Shown here one piece after another: positions 26,001 through 36,649 of a stretch of 64,000 bases of DNA (positions are counted from its first letter, which is position 1; each line of letters begins with the position of its first letter). Origin of the DNA: Hexactinellida sp. DTS-2022 (taxonomy: Eukaryota > Porifera > Hexactinellida). The DNA is taken from positions 14,250,501 through 14,314,500 of the forward strand of contig JAPNXP010000001.1 of assembly GCA_028753945.1 (NCBI GenBank), written 5' to 3'. Position numbers and translations under genes: made by a program. The notes below the pieces were generated by a model. That model saw only the letters and a program-made list of their open reading frames with translations, was not told where the DNA came from and did not search any database.

Positions 26001-26444
26001 TTATTTAGTTTATCATCAGTTGGATTGAACAGCTGTACCAGCATCTTATCCCAAATTCAGTCCTGTTGTAATCTGGTATCACTAGCGCTAGCTTATTCTC
26101 CATTCACCTCAGATGATATCAGCTGCTGGGACACTGCTATCCCCTATCTTCGGTCTCTTGTGAAATTGAGTCTCGTTATTATCCCCTTGCAGGACACAGG
26201 ACTAATGGAACTGTGCAAGAGTCTGTACAAACACCCAGCTATTCGTAGCTTAGCGATCTACGGTTGCGAACTAACTTCCGACTCGTGTGAGCCTATTTTC
26301 ATGCTTATCCACACACTCCCGTATCTACGCCTACTTACGCTATACAAGCCTGAGCTCTCTCTCCCCGATCCCAGCCCGCTACAGCTACTCCAGCAAACAG
26401 CAGAGCTATTCTCTGTTAAAGTGGAACTGATGGGAGATACCTAA
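23031..26444 (+). CDS. NLR-type receptor: death-fold-like N-terminus, NACHT, LRR
   Basis: A 1137-residue cytosolic pattern-recognition receptor of the NLR family, uninterrupted. Residues about 10-90 and 125-185 each resemble a death-fold helical domain (FLDALGSIGRLDLLPYAEKL; LEELCNMMVAIDRHDIVDKI), DED-like or DEATH-like. A NACHT NTPase follows: Walker A GNPGSGKT at 299-306, Walker B LLLIIDGVDEF at 386-396, sensor TLLVTSRPG at 420-428, preceded by VYTPLTIVEEE at 237-247. The winged-helix region runs to about residue 700. Degenerate leucine-rich repeats fill about 880-1120 (SSLEELHW, TSLREIRLFSL, RSLVKLSLVII, PAIRSLAIYGCELT). The Met chosen lies 5 nt after a splice acceptor-like ttacag (23021-23026), so an upstream non-coding exon is likely. 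Sponges such as Amphimedon carry large NLR families of this design. The ligand is unknown. Confidence 0.93.
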   Translation: MAQINVNETKTMKKIASELTPKDIKMLQTLLAIPPAIIERPGTDPLEFLFSMKYSQFLFEPRMFLDALGSIGRLDLLPYAEKLSWLNISSAKQTQVMASTLSPESFVNLLRTEVESKEWKLIVDTGLSERVPNKMDFDTAFQLSIEKGLITPNLEELCNMMVAIDRHDIVDKIQQYAPMFHRMKKTEFESKLLNELETDEKEFKTNWVRRLREYTVQQNANVYIHFDDEESTTLESVYTPLTIVEEEIMRIKENEETSLNEIAFLRSMNQKEKALKVVDFISIISQHDPTKPKVFCLIGNPGSGKTFLCKYLALQYGNGTHTNFSFVISIQCRSEEWHGMEKTRQDAEKEIDQEFIQKWFSYAMPMGIKWSKSLAKHLTKTGGEGLLLIIDGVDEFIKDVPFKTTLLYFLLQKRVLNRATLLVTSRPGAWNDIREEHCQALSVDSSFQVLGFSPPDRDCYFEKRISTVDKLRDTKELFFRHDEINQLSLVPVNASLFSSLFNSTNNILSQTLTHLYSALIVYIIRRQLHRMGLKRLTRVERMAQFHPSILACIDCIGKEAYEGIFHRELSCREEDVSIRVDSRDHKTERLGIMQVQVKVLKLGQKVNVWTFAHLTLQEYIAAVHLSNKKWTVECIIVRFIVSSEEVFAMYRMVVRFLCGLLSDRAACLMPIICGNIIPDTMPLIGIPMVHQLRHLREIIDVSDWNQFSQVYLHICTLIVETNSRSMKEYFEYFITLLPEHVHFDFAKSIAPNEFHCFLLSLNYFSQIEILYIETTLITPKQFSLLLHQLSSCSLHYLAIVFSGKDTETIQSYSSLLFSADTPINYKISINLYKCDLTESLHSNPLFLTTSNTLSGSIRLHQSAISNEMLTHLTNQFASIENLFYEPKSDDSNWSILLPLISNNRAIKGLCIWDPESYLPETTDILSGLSSLEELHWYNKDPYAALPNLQTNNSLSSLALMANGKPPPRENYQDLLINLIANNTTSLREIRLFSLSSVGLNSCTSILSQIQSCCNLVSLALAYSPFTSDDISCWDTAIPYLRSLVKLSLVIIPLQDTGLMELCKSLYKHPAIRSLAIYGCELTSDSCEPIFMLIHTLPYLRLLTLYKPELSLPDPSPLQLLQQTAELFSVKVELMGDT

Positions 26445-27050
26445 TGCTATGAGTACACATCCTCCCAATCTAGTTGTTCTATTTCCGATTGTGGTTTGTG
26501 TATACAAACTCTATAGATATAGAAATGTTTTAGATATCTGTTTATTTCTGTTTAATTAATTAATTACATCACAGTGTAATTCAATTATCACATAGAAAAA
26601 GGGGCATATAGGAGTTTTATTACACTAATATTATCTCTAAATTGTGAAATCCAGTTATTATTCAGATTTTCGTCACATAATTATAGTGTGCATTCGCATG
26701 TTAAAATTACATTCTTATTATTCCACTTATTTATATGATCTAAAAATTATTCAAGGCAATATGTATTTAATTAACCCATAGACTCCTTAAGTAAAGGACT
26801 GGAACGTCGCGATCTCGGGGGTTTTAACTTGAGTCTCAGAGGCTCCAATTATAAAAATTGATAAAGCATTAAGTTTCCGGTCTCCAAATGTGATTTTTGG
26901 CATATAGGGGTAACTTTTGGCATCCGTCAACAATTTGAGGTTTTCACTCAAAATTTCTCACACCTCGACAAGTTATGACGTCATTGTCACATTTCGAGAA
27001 CCCTGAAAAGTCACTTAATCGCACATAATTCGCGCACTCTAAGAGATAAT
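26445..27050. other. 3' flank of the NLR gene, nothing recognised
   Basis: AT-rich sequence presumably holding the 3' UTR. No canonical polyadenylation hexamer stands out close to the stop. No coding or repeat structure seen. Confidence 0.4.
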
Positions 27051-27572
27051 AATCTGAAGATTTAATAGAACATGCACATTAATGATGCGGACACTTTGGT
27101 AACACCAGATTGCCAATATGCTTACTCATTATCACATGATGACGTAATCACTAAAATTTCACATTTTTAAATTTGACTATTTAGGCCTATTTACGCTTTA
27201 TTATCAATGTTATAAGTGTATAAACCATACACCAACCGCAAAGTGGTTGGTGTGTGGTTGGGTTATGCCGCAAAGCACGCTAGTATCTATATAGATTGAT
27301 TCTACAGTATATCTATATATACTAGTGCGCTTCGCTTGCTAGGAAGCTTTGTGGCAGAACCCAACCACATGCCAACCGCTTTGCGGTTGGTGTATGGTTT
27401 CTACGCTTCTAACATTGATAATAAAGCGTAAATAGGCCTAAATAGTCAAATTTAAAAATGTGAAATTTTAGTGATTACGTCATCATGTGATAATGAGTAA
27501 GCATATTGGCAATCTGGTGTTACCAAAGTGTCCGCATCATTAATGTGCATGTTAAATTAAATTTTCAGATTT
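27051..27572. mobile_element. Foldback element with ~180 bp arms
   Basis: The left arm 27051-27235 and right arm 27405-27572 are inverted copies (for example CATTATCACATGATGACGTA against its complement). The centre contains further inverted words CCAACCGCAAAG / CTTTGCGGTTGG and an AT-rich loop with TATCTATATAGA. Non-coding. Confidence 0.8.
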
Positions 27573-27628
27573 TTAGTGTGCTTCTTCTAGTAAAAAACGT
27601 TATAGTAGGGTCCTACTATAGTTTTATG

Positions 27629-28045
27629 CAGAGATGCAGCGGTCTGGACCGGACTGCGGTCCAGACCGTATGATAAAAAATATTGGATCAGTCTGGACCG
27701 GTCCAGACCGATCAATGGTCCAGACCGTTATATCCCTTATTTGGACAGTTACAGACCACATAGTAGAGTGGCTAATTATATCCACTTGTATTTATTAGAT
27801 ACTTATTACTTATGTGCTTGTAAACAATAGGAAATAACGGATTAGAGCCTGATCGTTTGTCCAATCTAGGATGAGTCCAGACCTATGAACGGTCCAGACC
27901 GATGAACCGGTCCAGACCGTTATATCGTTAATTTGGACCGGTCGAGACAGCACTTGAAAATAAGCGGACCGGACCGACCTGAAACCGGTTGGTCCGGTCC
28001 GGTCCCGGTCTGGACCGCAGTCCGGTCCAGACCGCTGCATCTCTG
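27629..28045. mobile_element. MITE with CGGTCCAGACC word array
   Basis: A 417 bp element with ends CAGAGATGCAGCGGTCTGG and complement. The inside is dominated by repeated GGTCCAGACCG and GGACCGGTC words in both orientations. No target duplication was recognised. Confidence 0.8.
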
Positions 28046-28447
28046 CTACGTATATATGGAATTATTTAATTAAGCAATAATGCATTTCTATGACATAATT
28101 AACTACAACCCGTTTGACTTCTGAATCGATATACTAAATATGTATCACTTCGAGATCGCATGTGTACTAGCCATTGTATTTCTGAGATCCGGAAAATTCC
28201 CTGTTATGTTCACCCTCCGGACGATAGTGTCCGAATATGGGAGGTTTGAGTATACATTTTAGGGCTGAACGAATATTCGAAATGTAAAGAATGAACCTTT
28301 TCTAAACGAACAAATATTCGAATATTCGTTCGTTTGGATGACTAAGAATTAAATCAATTTCAAGACATAAAATACATTGGAAAATAGGTTTTTAAATTTT
28401 TATTTATGTTACAATGGATTAATAATAGTCACAAATGTATTATACAC

Positions 28448-28641
28448 CAAGGGCGCCCGCAGGCATACGCACTATACGCACGTGCGTATAGCAAATTTTA
28501 TCTGTTAATTAATTTTAACACTCTTTTGTGCTAAGATTTTTAAAAATTAGTCATAAGACTCATCAGTTCGGAAATTGGATACAGAAACTGTCTGAAAAAA
28601 ATATTGTGCGTACATCATTTTTTAACCTGCGGGCGCCCCTG
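28448..28641. mobile_element. hAT-type MITE, 194 bp, perfect 8 bp duplication
   Basis: Ends CAAGGGCGCCCGCAGG and CCTGCGGGCGCCCCTG, flanked by ttatacac at 28440-28447 and 28642-28649. Non-coding. Confidence 0.9.
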
Positions 28642-28774
28642 TTATACACAAGTGTATTATATAACTATTTATCAGCTAGTTTAGGTAGGAATTTCTATTT
28701 ACCATCTCTCCAAGCTAAACAAAAGTCATTTTGTTGTCCAAACGTAGTCAACAAATATCTGTTTCAATCTTATA

Positions 28775-30115
28775 TATTAAATCACAATGATTTTTTTGTT
28801 TTGTTTGTTTGTTCAGAATTGATTGAGGAACTGGTAAGAGTTATAGACTTGAAATTTGGCAGGGGGGTGGAAAATATTGTTTCTAGGAACAAGTTCTAAT
28901 ATCTAAGAAAAATATTCACATCTTCCCTCCCTAAAGGTGAGAAAACCTTCAGCCTATTAAATTCGAGGGTTTTCCAGTATGGATTAGCAGCTAGCATTCA
29001 ATTAGTATAAAAGTATTTTAGTGTCTCTATCAATTGTTAAGTGTGCGTTATAGAATGCCTATACGAGACTGTAATTTAATTGGTCGAGAGGAAGTCCATT
29101 AATCCAATCAATTATTGTGTTCCGTCTGTTTACCCATACATTTCTAACATTCAATTGTGTCTATTTGATTATTACCAATCAATTCAATAATTTCTCCACA
29201 TCCCTAATCAGGGGTCCACAGAGTTGTACCGTTCCTTAGTGATATTTAATTTTCTATTTGGAGTTGATATATTATTATACACAGACAAGCTTTTCATATC
29301 TACAAAATTATCAGTTCTAATTAGCATAAATATTCAACATTACCGGCGCTGATTAGTATTTCTCAAAATATTTGCTCTGTCCTTATTATACGTATATAGT
29401 ATACCTATGGCTAGGGCCCACGGATATAAATAGACAGCTTATGGGGGCACAGCCCTACTCTGAAACAATAGCATTGTGACGAACGAACTCTTACGACTTG
29501 TATAAGAAGTAAACTTTAATTTCGGTAGAAGTACAATTGAGAATACTAACTAACTAACTACATAATATTAACACACGTTTATTAGGGAGTGACTATTGCT
29601 ATTGTGGTCGCATGGAAATGCCTACAAGTTATATAATCCATGACAGCATTACTGTTACGTGGGTCACTAGCGGTCACCTAAATATCACCCATATGATTCC
29701 CCGTAATATAATCAACCTGTGTATAGGGCCTTTGAATTTTAAGTAATGTTACAGCCCGTCCTTTTTATTACAAAATGGCAAAAGCGTGATGTAGGGAGGG
29801 GGTATACAATTTTGTAAATTTTTCGTTACATACTTACATCGTTACATATTTTTTGTTACGTTTATATAGGCGCCTAGATTCAGTTTGAGCTCAATCATGC
29901 ATATAAATTACTCAATTTGCATTACGTCTATTGGAGTATGCAATTAAGTTTTGGCCCCTTTAAGGAGAGAAGATGTGGATTTTTCTCTTAAATATTGTTC
30001 CTGGTTACAATATTTCCTACCCCTGCCAAATTTCAAGTTTGTAGCTCTTACCAGTTACTCAATCAGTTCCGAACAAACAAAAACAACAAAAATCGTTGTG
30101 ATTTAATAAATAAAA
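28775..30115. repeat. Large inverted-end repeat, copy 1
   Basis: The left end (AATCACAATG, a TTTGTTTG run, then CAGAATTGATTGAGGAACTG) recurs in inverted orientation at about 30110-29985. The interior includes GGGCCCACGGATATA and CACAGCCCTACTCTG. Most of it is repeated at 55910-56830. Copy 1 has an extra 169 bp insertion at 29476-29644. No credible coding sequence. Helitron-like or foldback type; not resolved. Confidence 0.7.
29476..29644. mobile_element. 169 bp insertion with 6 bp direct repeats
   Basis: It is flanked by agcatt at 29470-29475 and 29645-29650. The other repeat copy has a single agcatt at 56573-56578 with no insertion. Ends are GTGACG and CATGAC; the family is not recognised. 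Confidence 0.7.
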
Positions 30116-30299
30116 TACTTGTAATAGAGATAAGTACATTTAAGAGCTAACTCTGAGAGGATGAGGTTGATAAGTTACGTTTTGCCCGTCCCGCCCGGAG
30201 GAACGAGAAATATGTTGTTGTTATTATTGTTGTTGTTGTACTGCTCAAGCATTTCGAGTAAAGCGGGCATACCAGGTGATGGTCGTTGGTGATGCTGTA

Positions 30300-33235
30300 T
30301 TGTAGATATTCAAACTGGATAGCTGATTCCTCATGGTCGTAGTACACCCCTCTATGGTACTTCCCTGTATTGTGGTCCTTGGCTACTCTCTCGGGGCCAG
30401 GCAGGCCAAAGACTGGCAGTGACTGATCACCCTTTAAAGCCACCTTGTCTACCAGTCACCAGAGCGCCTAAAAGGCAAGATGATCAAGGATATGTCCATC
30501 GTGATCAAATGGATCTCACATACCTGTTTGTATATTTCTTTATTGCAGTTGGCCTCTTGGTTGTTAATACTGCGCCTGTGCTGGTAGAGAAAGTCCTCAG
30601 ACAGCTGTCCGTGAAGAGGTTCCACATTTCTCCAGGATTGCTGGGCTGCATGTGGAGGGGATGATGGCTAAGAGGCTCCTTAGGTTGGCAGGAGACTGGG
30701 TGACAGTGGCTGCCTCCATTTCCAGGCTCAGGTATTGGTCGTTCCAGGAGTCCTCTGAACAAGCAGGCTTCCCAAATGTGTTGCAGATGTTGTTGTTGAC
30801 CGGTCTGAGGTCCTGGAAAGAAGTGGGGCCGGACACCTCGTTGAGTATGAGCCGCAGGTAGTAGCATTCTCCAGCTCTGAGACTGATAGTATAGATTCTA
30901 CCAATGGCATGAACCCTCCGGATGACGTCAGCTTGATCCTCTCCGTATACCAACTCTCCTCTCTTGCGTAGCTCCCAATTCTTGGTGCCCTTGTTTCAGG
31001 TGTAGTACTCGGGCAACTCGGGGTATTTAATGCTCTTTGCAAAGCTGTCTTTGGTGCAGAGTTCAAAGAAGGCTGTCAGAGTAGCTGTTGGGGGTGGGCC
31101 TTGTGCTCTCTCCAGGACGTTGGTTTCGGAGAACATCACCTATGGCCGTTCTCCAGGTGCCTGCCATGCCAACCACAGACGGGAAGTGCTCATGAGTGGG
31201 GTGTCGAGGTAGCGCAGGCTGCTTCGCTGCTGCCCACATACCGGGCATTCTAGAACTGTGCGATCTCGTCCGCTGCCCTGAGCTGGTGTGGCTGCTCTTG
31301 GTGTCTCCCTGCTCTGTGCGCTGCAGTTCGAATACCGCTTGGTCCCTTCCCTTCGTAACGTATTTCAGTCGGACTAGATGCTTTTGATGCTGCTGCAGAT
31401 CTCCACGCTGATGTGACAGTTGAACTGACGCAGCATGAAGGGATTGTATGGCACTACCCACTGGTTGGTGACCTCCTGTCTATCTGCTGGACAAACTGAC
31501 GCATATTTACAGTGCCTGTGCTGCAGCCGTAATCTGGCTTGCGGCGGCGGTATATTGGGTAGCTGTCGTTTCCTTGCTCTGTACATTGGAGGAACTGCTT
31601 GGGCAAACCCTTGGTGCACTGACCGTCGACCATGCAGGGAGAGTTCTTGTTTAGAGTGCCGCATGGACCGTTAATCATATGAGAGAGCACCAGTTTGTGG
31701 AGCGTCATGTCATTGGTCTTGTCAGGGATCTCTGTAGATATGACCAGGTCAATTTCTTCAGGCCTGCATAGAAATTGCATAGAAAATTAACATCCCAAAG
31801 GGTTGGCAACTCTTAAGTTTAAAAATAATTTGCTTTATGAATATACCTAATCTTTTCCTCCGGGTCCAGCCAGGTGAGGATGTGAGCATGAGGGAGACCA
31901 CGTTTTGGACTCGATTGAGTATAGCCATGCCCGAAGTTTTGCCGATTGTGTCTTTCTTAATCAAGAATATCATTTATATAAGTTTCTGACGAAACCCTCT
32001 AGCAACTAAGTCCGGCCTTTCCTGGAGATCCTTCAGGGCCGGATTTATATCTGTGGGCCCCGGGACAATCAATCTGTGGGGGGCCTAAAATTTCGATATT
32101 GTACACTAATTTGAATATATTGGAAGTATTATTACTATTGTGGGGGTACTTATGTGTGGGGCCCCGGGGCAAATGCCCCGTTTGCCCCGCCTTAAGTCCG
32201 ACCGTACCTAGGACTCCTTTCTTGACAGCAGGTTATCCACAATTCGGGCCACTTGGGATTGCATGTCATTGTGATGAATAAGTCAGCCCTCCCATGCATC
32301 GTACGTGTGCAATGGCATCGCACTGTTTCGGATGCATGTACCTCGGCCCACCTGTGTGTGTAGCTGGGAGCTCCACCCTCTGGCCGACTTAGCCATAATC
32401 TCCATCTGGTGCCAGCAGGCTGTCTCGGAGCCTCGTTAGCTTCCGTCCTGAGGGTCTGCTGCTCGCGATCTTGCAGCAGGCAGCGACCAAGTACTGCTGG
32501 AAGAGACGCGCACCCTGTAGCATGTAGTTGCCGTCTCTGACCATCATGTGTAAGCAGTAATACTGCTGCTGTGCTACTTACGCCCGTTTCTCCCCTGCAT
32601 GTAGATGTGGTAGCCATCAGTGCCATATGGGAACAGCAGCGGGTATTGCAGCGGGTCGTATCCTGGGTGCTGCTGGAGGACGTTTGAGGTGGCCATCCTT
32701 GAGGCGAATAACGATATCTCTGTTCTCTGTTGGCTCATTTACCTTCAGGATTTCCACTTCTGCGGCCTTCTGGGTTTGTGTCTTGTTCGCCCTGGGGCGT
32801 CTGTCCTCTCGGATCACGATCTTTCGCTCTTCGATGTTGCCCTCCTCGATTATTTCCTTTGCCGTATTGAGCTCACGAACATAGTGGTAGACTGGTAGTT
32901 GTGGTGGAAACAATCGATGAGGTTTCTGATGATCTCTTGACTGAGGACTCGTCCGTCCCTAACTGAAGCCTGTTCTGTGAAGGTGTCCGAAAAGTAGACC
33001 TGCGGAAACTTTGGTTGAGCTTCCTCAAGGTGGAAGAAAGCTGCCAATCCGGTGAAATACCTGTAAAATAATAGTAATCATGTTCGCGAACGTGACGTAA
33101 TGATCGTACCTGGCCTTGAATCCTGAAGCTGGGGTTCCAGCCCTGTACGGAGGCATCCTGGTGGCCGAAGCTAGTCATAGAAAAGCAGCCGTTGTCTATA
33201 GCTGCGATGTAGCTGCGAGTCATAAATGGCGCAAG
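30300..33235 (-). mobile_element. Helitron copy 2, decayed
   Basis: The second copy of the Helitron at 1-7740, read from about 33235 down to 30300. The N-terminal domain at 33223-33110 (WNPSFRIQG) continues after a 49 bp intron (33061-33109). Then come LNTAKEIIEEGNIEERK and NEPTENRDIVIRLKDGHLKR (32880-32690) and MVRDGNYML near 32550. Here the HUH motif is intact: RGLPHAHIL near 31901-31875. It is followed by NKTNDMTLHKLVLSHM near 31700 and YVTKGRDQAVFELQ near 31340. The helicase start (AGECYYLRLILNEV, TSFQDLRPVNN) is at 30900-30780 and SLPVFGLPGPER at about 30420. Frameshifts are fewer than in copy 1 but still disabling. It contains one MITE (32034-32206) shared with copy 1. Confidence 0.88.
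32034..32206. mobile_element. hAT-type MITE inside Helitron copy 2
   Basis: Same element as 1506-1678, with left end CAGGGCCGGATTTATATC and a mutated right end. The left flank agatcctt is identical to that in copy 1. Its shared position ties the two Helitrons to one MITE-bearing ancestor. Confidence 0.78.
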
Positions 33236-33940
33236 TGTTTGCTAGCAGCAGTGGATATCGTAGTTTGGACTGACCACAACCCACTTGCGTGGATGCGGAA
33301 ACAGAAGGACACCAGAGGCAGGTATGCCCGGCGGATTCTGGAGCTCGAAGCCATAAACTACGTTGTGAGTACCGGAAGGGTGCTGAAAACCTCGCAGCCC
33401 ATCAGCTAAGCAGATGTCTGACAGGTGAGACAACGTAGTTAACGACGCGTAGAGTACTTTGTAGGAAATGTTTACATGTTGAATAGGGAAGATTTATATG
33501 GCTACGGTAGTGAGTTCCCAGATTTAGCAAAGAAGATATTGGAAGCTCAGAGGCACGACAAGATGACGGCAGACGCAATTACGCAATTATCAAGTTGGCT
33601 CCGACCAACTTGAAAAATTTTTCGGCCCTTAAGATTAGAAATGGAATCTTGTATTGAGGAAAAGGGATAGTAATACCAGCTTCCTTCCGCGAGGAGATTT
33701 CCGAAATGGTTAATCGCTCATATTATGGAGGCATCCAAACCATAATTCATGAGCTCAAAATGGGATTTTGTTGGCGTGACATCGAGAGTGTATGCAAGCG
33801 GTGTATGGTTTGTCCCGAAAGTGGATGTGCATATAGTACGTCAGTCATGTCAGCAGCTTGGTATCAGAAGTGTCATTCCACACCATATCACCCCCAAGGG
33901 ATGGTGAGCATTCAGGACACAGATCAACGTCTGGATTGAA
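33236..33940 (+). pseudogene. Ty3/gypsy pol relic, copy 2, shortened
   Basis: A plus-strand RNase H fragment (WTDHNPLAWMRKQKD, GRYARRILELE) at 33236-33400, followed by linker sequence and a small integrase piece (TPYHPQGM near 33890). Compared with the copy at 7745-9250 it lacks the first part of the integrase core (deletion near 33818) and ends at about 33930. Non-functional. Confidence 0.8.
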
Positions 33941-33949
33941 AGTCCGCAG

Positions 33950-35335
33950 AGCTCCAACGGACGTGACTAGGGTAAATGGGCGCGAGACCCCCCAGCGGGC
34001 ATAAGTTTCCTTAGAAGGAGACAGTTCGTCTGATCCTGAAATACCATTTAGGCAGAATCAAAACTTTCAGACTCAATTTCTTCAGTTTTATCTGACATTC
34101 CATTTGCTTCCTCCTTAACAACAGCTTTCTCTTCAGGAATAGTAATCTCCGATATTCCATTATCTCTCACTTCTTCAGTTCTGTTCCTCCATTACTGGTA
34201 TCCGCTGCCAATTGTGTTTCTGTCTGACAGTTGAGAGTAGGCTCTGCAACAGGTTATGTTGTAGCTTCAATTATTTATCGTTAACACTCGTGTTTTGTTC
34301 AGAAGTTTGTTCCTTAGTTTCTCTCTCTCCGATTTCTTTCGGTCCTTCTTGTCGCCTTTCCCCCTCGATCCTCCTCCCGCCTCTTCTGCTCTCTCTGCTT
34401 AACCGCCTCCACTCCGGGCGTGTGGAGCTGATCAGTTCCCTGCGCAGCCACGAATAGCAGAATAGCCGAGTTTTTGCACTGCTCCTGATGTCGCTGCTGT
34501 GTTCCGATGCGCGCGGAGAGCTGGAGAGAGAGGGAGTGGAACTGGATCAGACTGACACACTCCAAGGGGGACGCTGCAATTGGTCGACTTTTATAGGTTT
34601 GCAATTGGTCGACTATTCTAAGGCATGCAATTGGTCGACTATTCTAAGGCATGCAATTGGTCGACTATTCTAAGGTATGCAATTGGTCTCTTCGGAGAGG
34701 TTTTGTCGGTTTCGCTAATGTGAGAGTTTCCGGAAAACTTTTTCAGAAACAGAGCCTTTACGAAGGAGCTAATGAGCGGGAGATCTGAGTCGATGCTCTT
34801 ATCGAGACTGTCCTCTTTCCTCCGTATGAGAACCTGCTTAGCGGCCAGCAGCTCGGGCCGGACAGACTCCGCCAGACGTACGTGACGTCACGAGAGAGGA
34901 TATCTCACTGGCTCCTTCTTAGCCTCGAATCGAGAGATCTCCTCCCTCATCTCCTGGGAGTGCCACAGGAGCGCCGCAAACGTCGCACGGACCGCTTTGT
35001 CGGCGAGGTACCGCCGTAGCGAGGCTGCTTGAAGCGCTCTGACACACCTGCAGGAACTACAGGGACTTGTGGTGCCCTCCTATCTAATCAGCTGATCCTG
35101 GAACTGGGATATCAGGCTGTCATAGGGAGTGTTGGTTTGGTGCATCCCAGAGTAAGACCGCATAAACCTGGATTTCTGTAGGTCCCTAAGGAATATGCTC
35201 TTACCAATGTCGCTATAAGGAGAATTACCGCCTCCTCTGTCAACGAGTTCTTACCATAGGAGTCAATAGGCACTCTCAGATTCTCTCCACATAACTTACC
35301 AAATAGAGCTTCGAGGGACATGTACAGGTCTTGAG
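33950..35335 (-). pseudogene. Unidentified host-gene fragment(s), frame-shifted
   Basis: Minus-strand pieces look protein-coding but broken. One is MSLEALFGKLCGENLRVPID at 35321-35200, then RDLQKSRFMRSYSGMHQ near 35180-35140. Another is LADKAVRATFAALLWHSQEM near 35010-34950, then LLAAKQVLIRRKEDSLDKSI near 34850-34790. Further down is a charged stretch VKQREQKRREEDRGGK near 34420-34370, and an acidic stretch near 34160-34060. I do not recognise the protein. The fragments lack evident introns and sit directly beyond a Helitron/gypsy composite, as the Spt5 fragment does. Retrocopy or captured sequence are both possible. Confidence 0.5.
34575..34690. repeat. Tandem repeat, ~26 bp unit
   Basis: About four head-to-tail copies of a unit containing GCAATTGGTCGACTATTCTA, with a fifth partial copy ending GCAATTGGTC. 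Confidence 0.85.
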
Positions 35336-35616
35336 GTACGTGGCACCGATCAGTCGCAAAGCGACCGATACCGAAGGCTCTTATTTAATAAATAAAGACT
35401 TAGAAAGAGTTTATTACTGCAACTATTAATAAACGATGATCAGTGGGTAACTCTAATGGCAGGGGGCGGATCGAGCCATTTACCTCCTGGAAGATGCAGT
35501 CCTCAATCGGCGCAGACTTTTCTTATAGTATAAGAGCCACTATTTTAAGGAAATCGAATACACAGTATTGATTTCTATTAAAATATGGAATAGATCTTTA
35601 CATGCATGCCTATATA

Positions 35617-35719
35617 CAGTAGAACCTCGTTAATATGAGCACCAACGGGTTGATAAAATTTTGTTAGCTTTATCCACTGTTTGTCTTCTTATCCGGTTCG
35701 CACTAACGAGATTCTACTG
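35617..35719. mobile_element. Mariner-type MITE, 103 bp
   Basis: Ends CAGTAGAACCTCGTTA and the complement of CAGTAGAATCTCGTTA, flanked by TA at 35615-35616 and 35720-35721. Non-coding. Confidence 0.85.
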
Positions 35720-35874
35720 TAATATGGAAATATCCGTTGAATATAAGATAGGTATTGGTGTCGATTAAACGCAGTCGACTCCGCTTTATAGAGCTACCAG
35801 TTAATAGATTTCTCCGCTTAATCGAGTAAAAGTTTCACAAGACATTTTGGGTTAAAATAGAATTCGGTTAGCAT

Positions 35875-36041
35875 CATAGGCGTCGTAAACCGCCCGGGTG
35901 CCCGGAAATGTCCGGGCGGGCCGAAGGTATTGTCCCCATGCTACTAACACTATACTCAGAATTTACCCGGACATTACCCGGACATTACCCGGAATTTCCG
36001 GGCGGCCCGATGGATTGACCTTTGCATTTACGACGCCTATG
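35875..36041. mobile_element. CATAGGCGTCGTAA-family MITE, copy 3
   Basis: A 167 bp element with ends CATAGGCGTCGTAA and ACGACGCCTATG, and a perfect 8 bp duplication gttagcat at 35867-35874 and 36042-36049. Same family as 2269-2424 and 7329-7484. Confidence 0.93.
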
Positions 36042-36232
36042 GTTAGCATGTAACCCCTCGGGAGAGAAAATTTGTGCATATTATGCAAGTGTAAGTACTA
36101 CGGAATTTACATTATATTGAGATACATATAAATTTACTAAATGATTTAAAAATCAGTACCTACTAAGCCGAAGTACGTACCAACCAAGTTATAATGTAGT
36201 ACATATATGTATACAAAAGCAAATTAACTCTG

Positions 36233-36565
36233 TCAATTGAAGTTTAATACATGTTTAATGCTGATATTCGTAATCAGCATAAGATTTCCAGTCATTATAG
36301 GGGTCACATGACCATGTTTGGGAGGGATGACATTCCTTGACAACGATGGAATGTGATACATTCCATTCTCAAGTATTATTTCTACCCTATCGAGTGACCC
36401 CTCTTTCTTGAACCGCACAGTCATTTGAGAATAACTATGAGCATATAAACACTCTACGAGGTCATTTAACATTAATTGCGAGAGCGGGCTTTTGTCCGAC
36501 ACTTCCCGACAATTTTTGGCCGCCATCTTAAAAATATTAAAATTTCGTGTTGCCTCCATATCCAT
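36233..36565 (-). CDS. Transposon-associated small ORF of unknown function
   Basis: A 110-residue open frame. The part from SDKSPLSQLMLNDLVECLYA through GSLDRVEIILENGMYHIP to LSRN is related to sequence encoded, with stops, in both inverted arms of the element at 39669-42175. There one reads GSLGRVAMISENGMFNIP followed by LSRK in the equivalent place. This makes it part of a repeat family rather than a host gene. No known domain is recognised. It could be an exon of a larger element protein; no expression signal is visible. Confidence 0.4.
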   Translation of the reverse strand: MDMEATRNFNIFKMAAKNCREVSDKSPLSQLMLNDLVECLYAHSYSQMTVRFKKEGSLDRVEIILENGMYHIPSLSRNVIPPKHGHVTPIMTGNLMLITNISIKHVLNFN

Positions 36566-36649
36566 ATCTTTTTATAATATATTTATCTATGTCTGTGCCA
36601 ATTTTCATGCTTGTATCAAAAATTGAACAATTTTATTGCTATGCTGCCC

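Noticed and set aside
27810..28040. Arg/Gly/Pro-rich 76-codon frame
   Set aside because: Lies wholly within the MITE 27629-28045 and translates its word array.
34590..34685. Short direct repeats resembling a CRISPR-like array
   Set aside because: Units are contiguous with no variable spacers, and the genome is eukaryotic. A simple tandem repeat.
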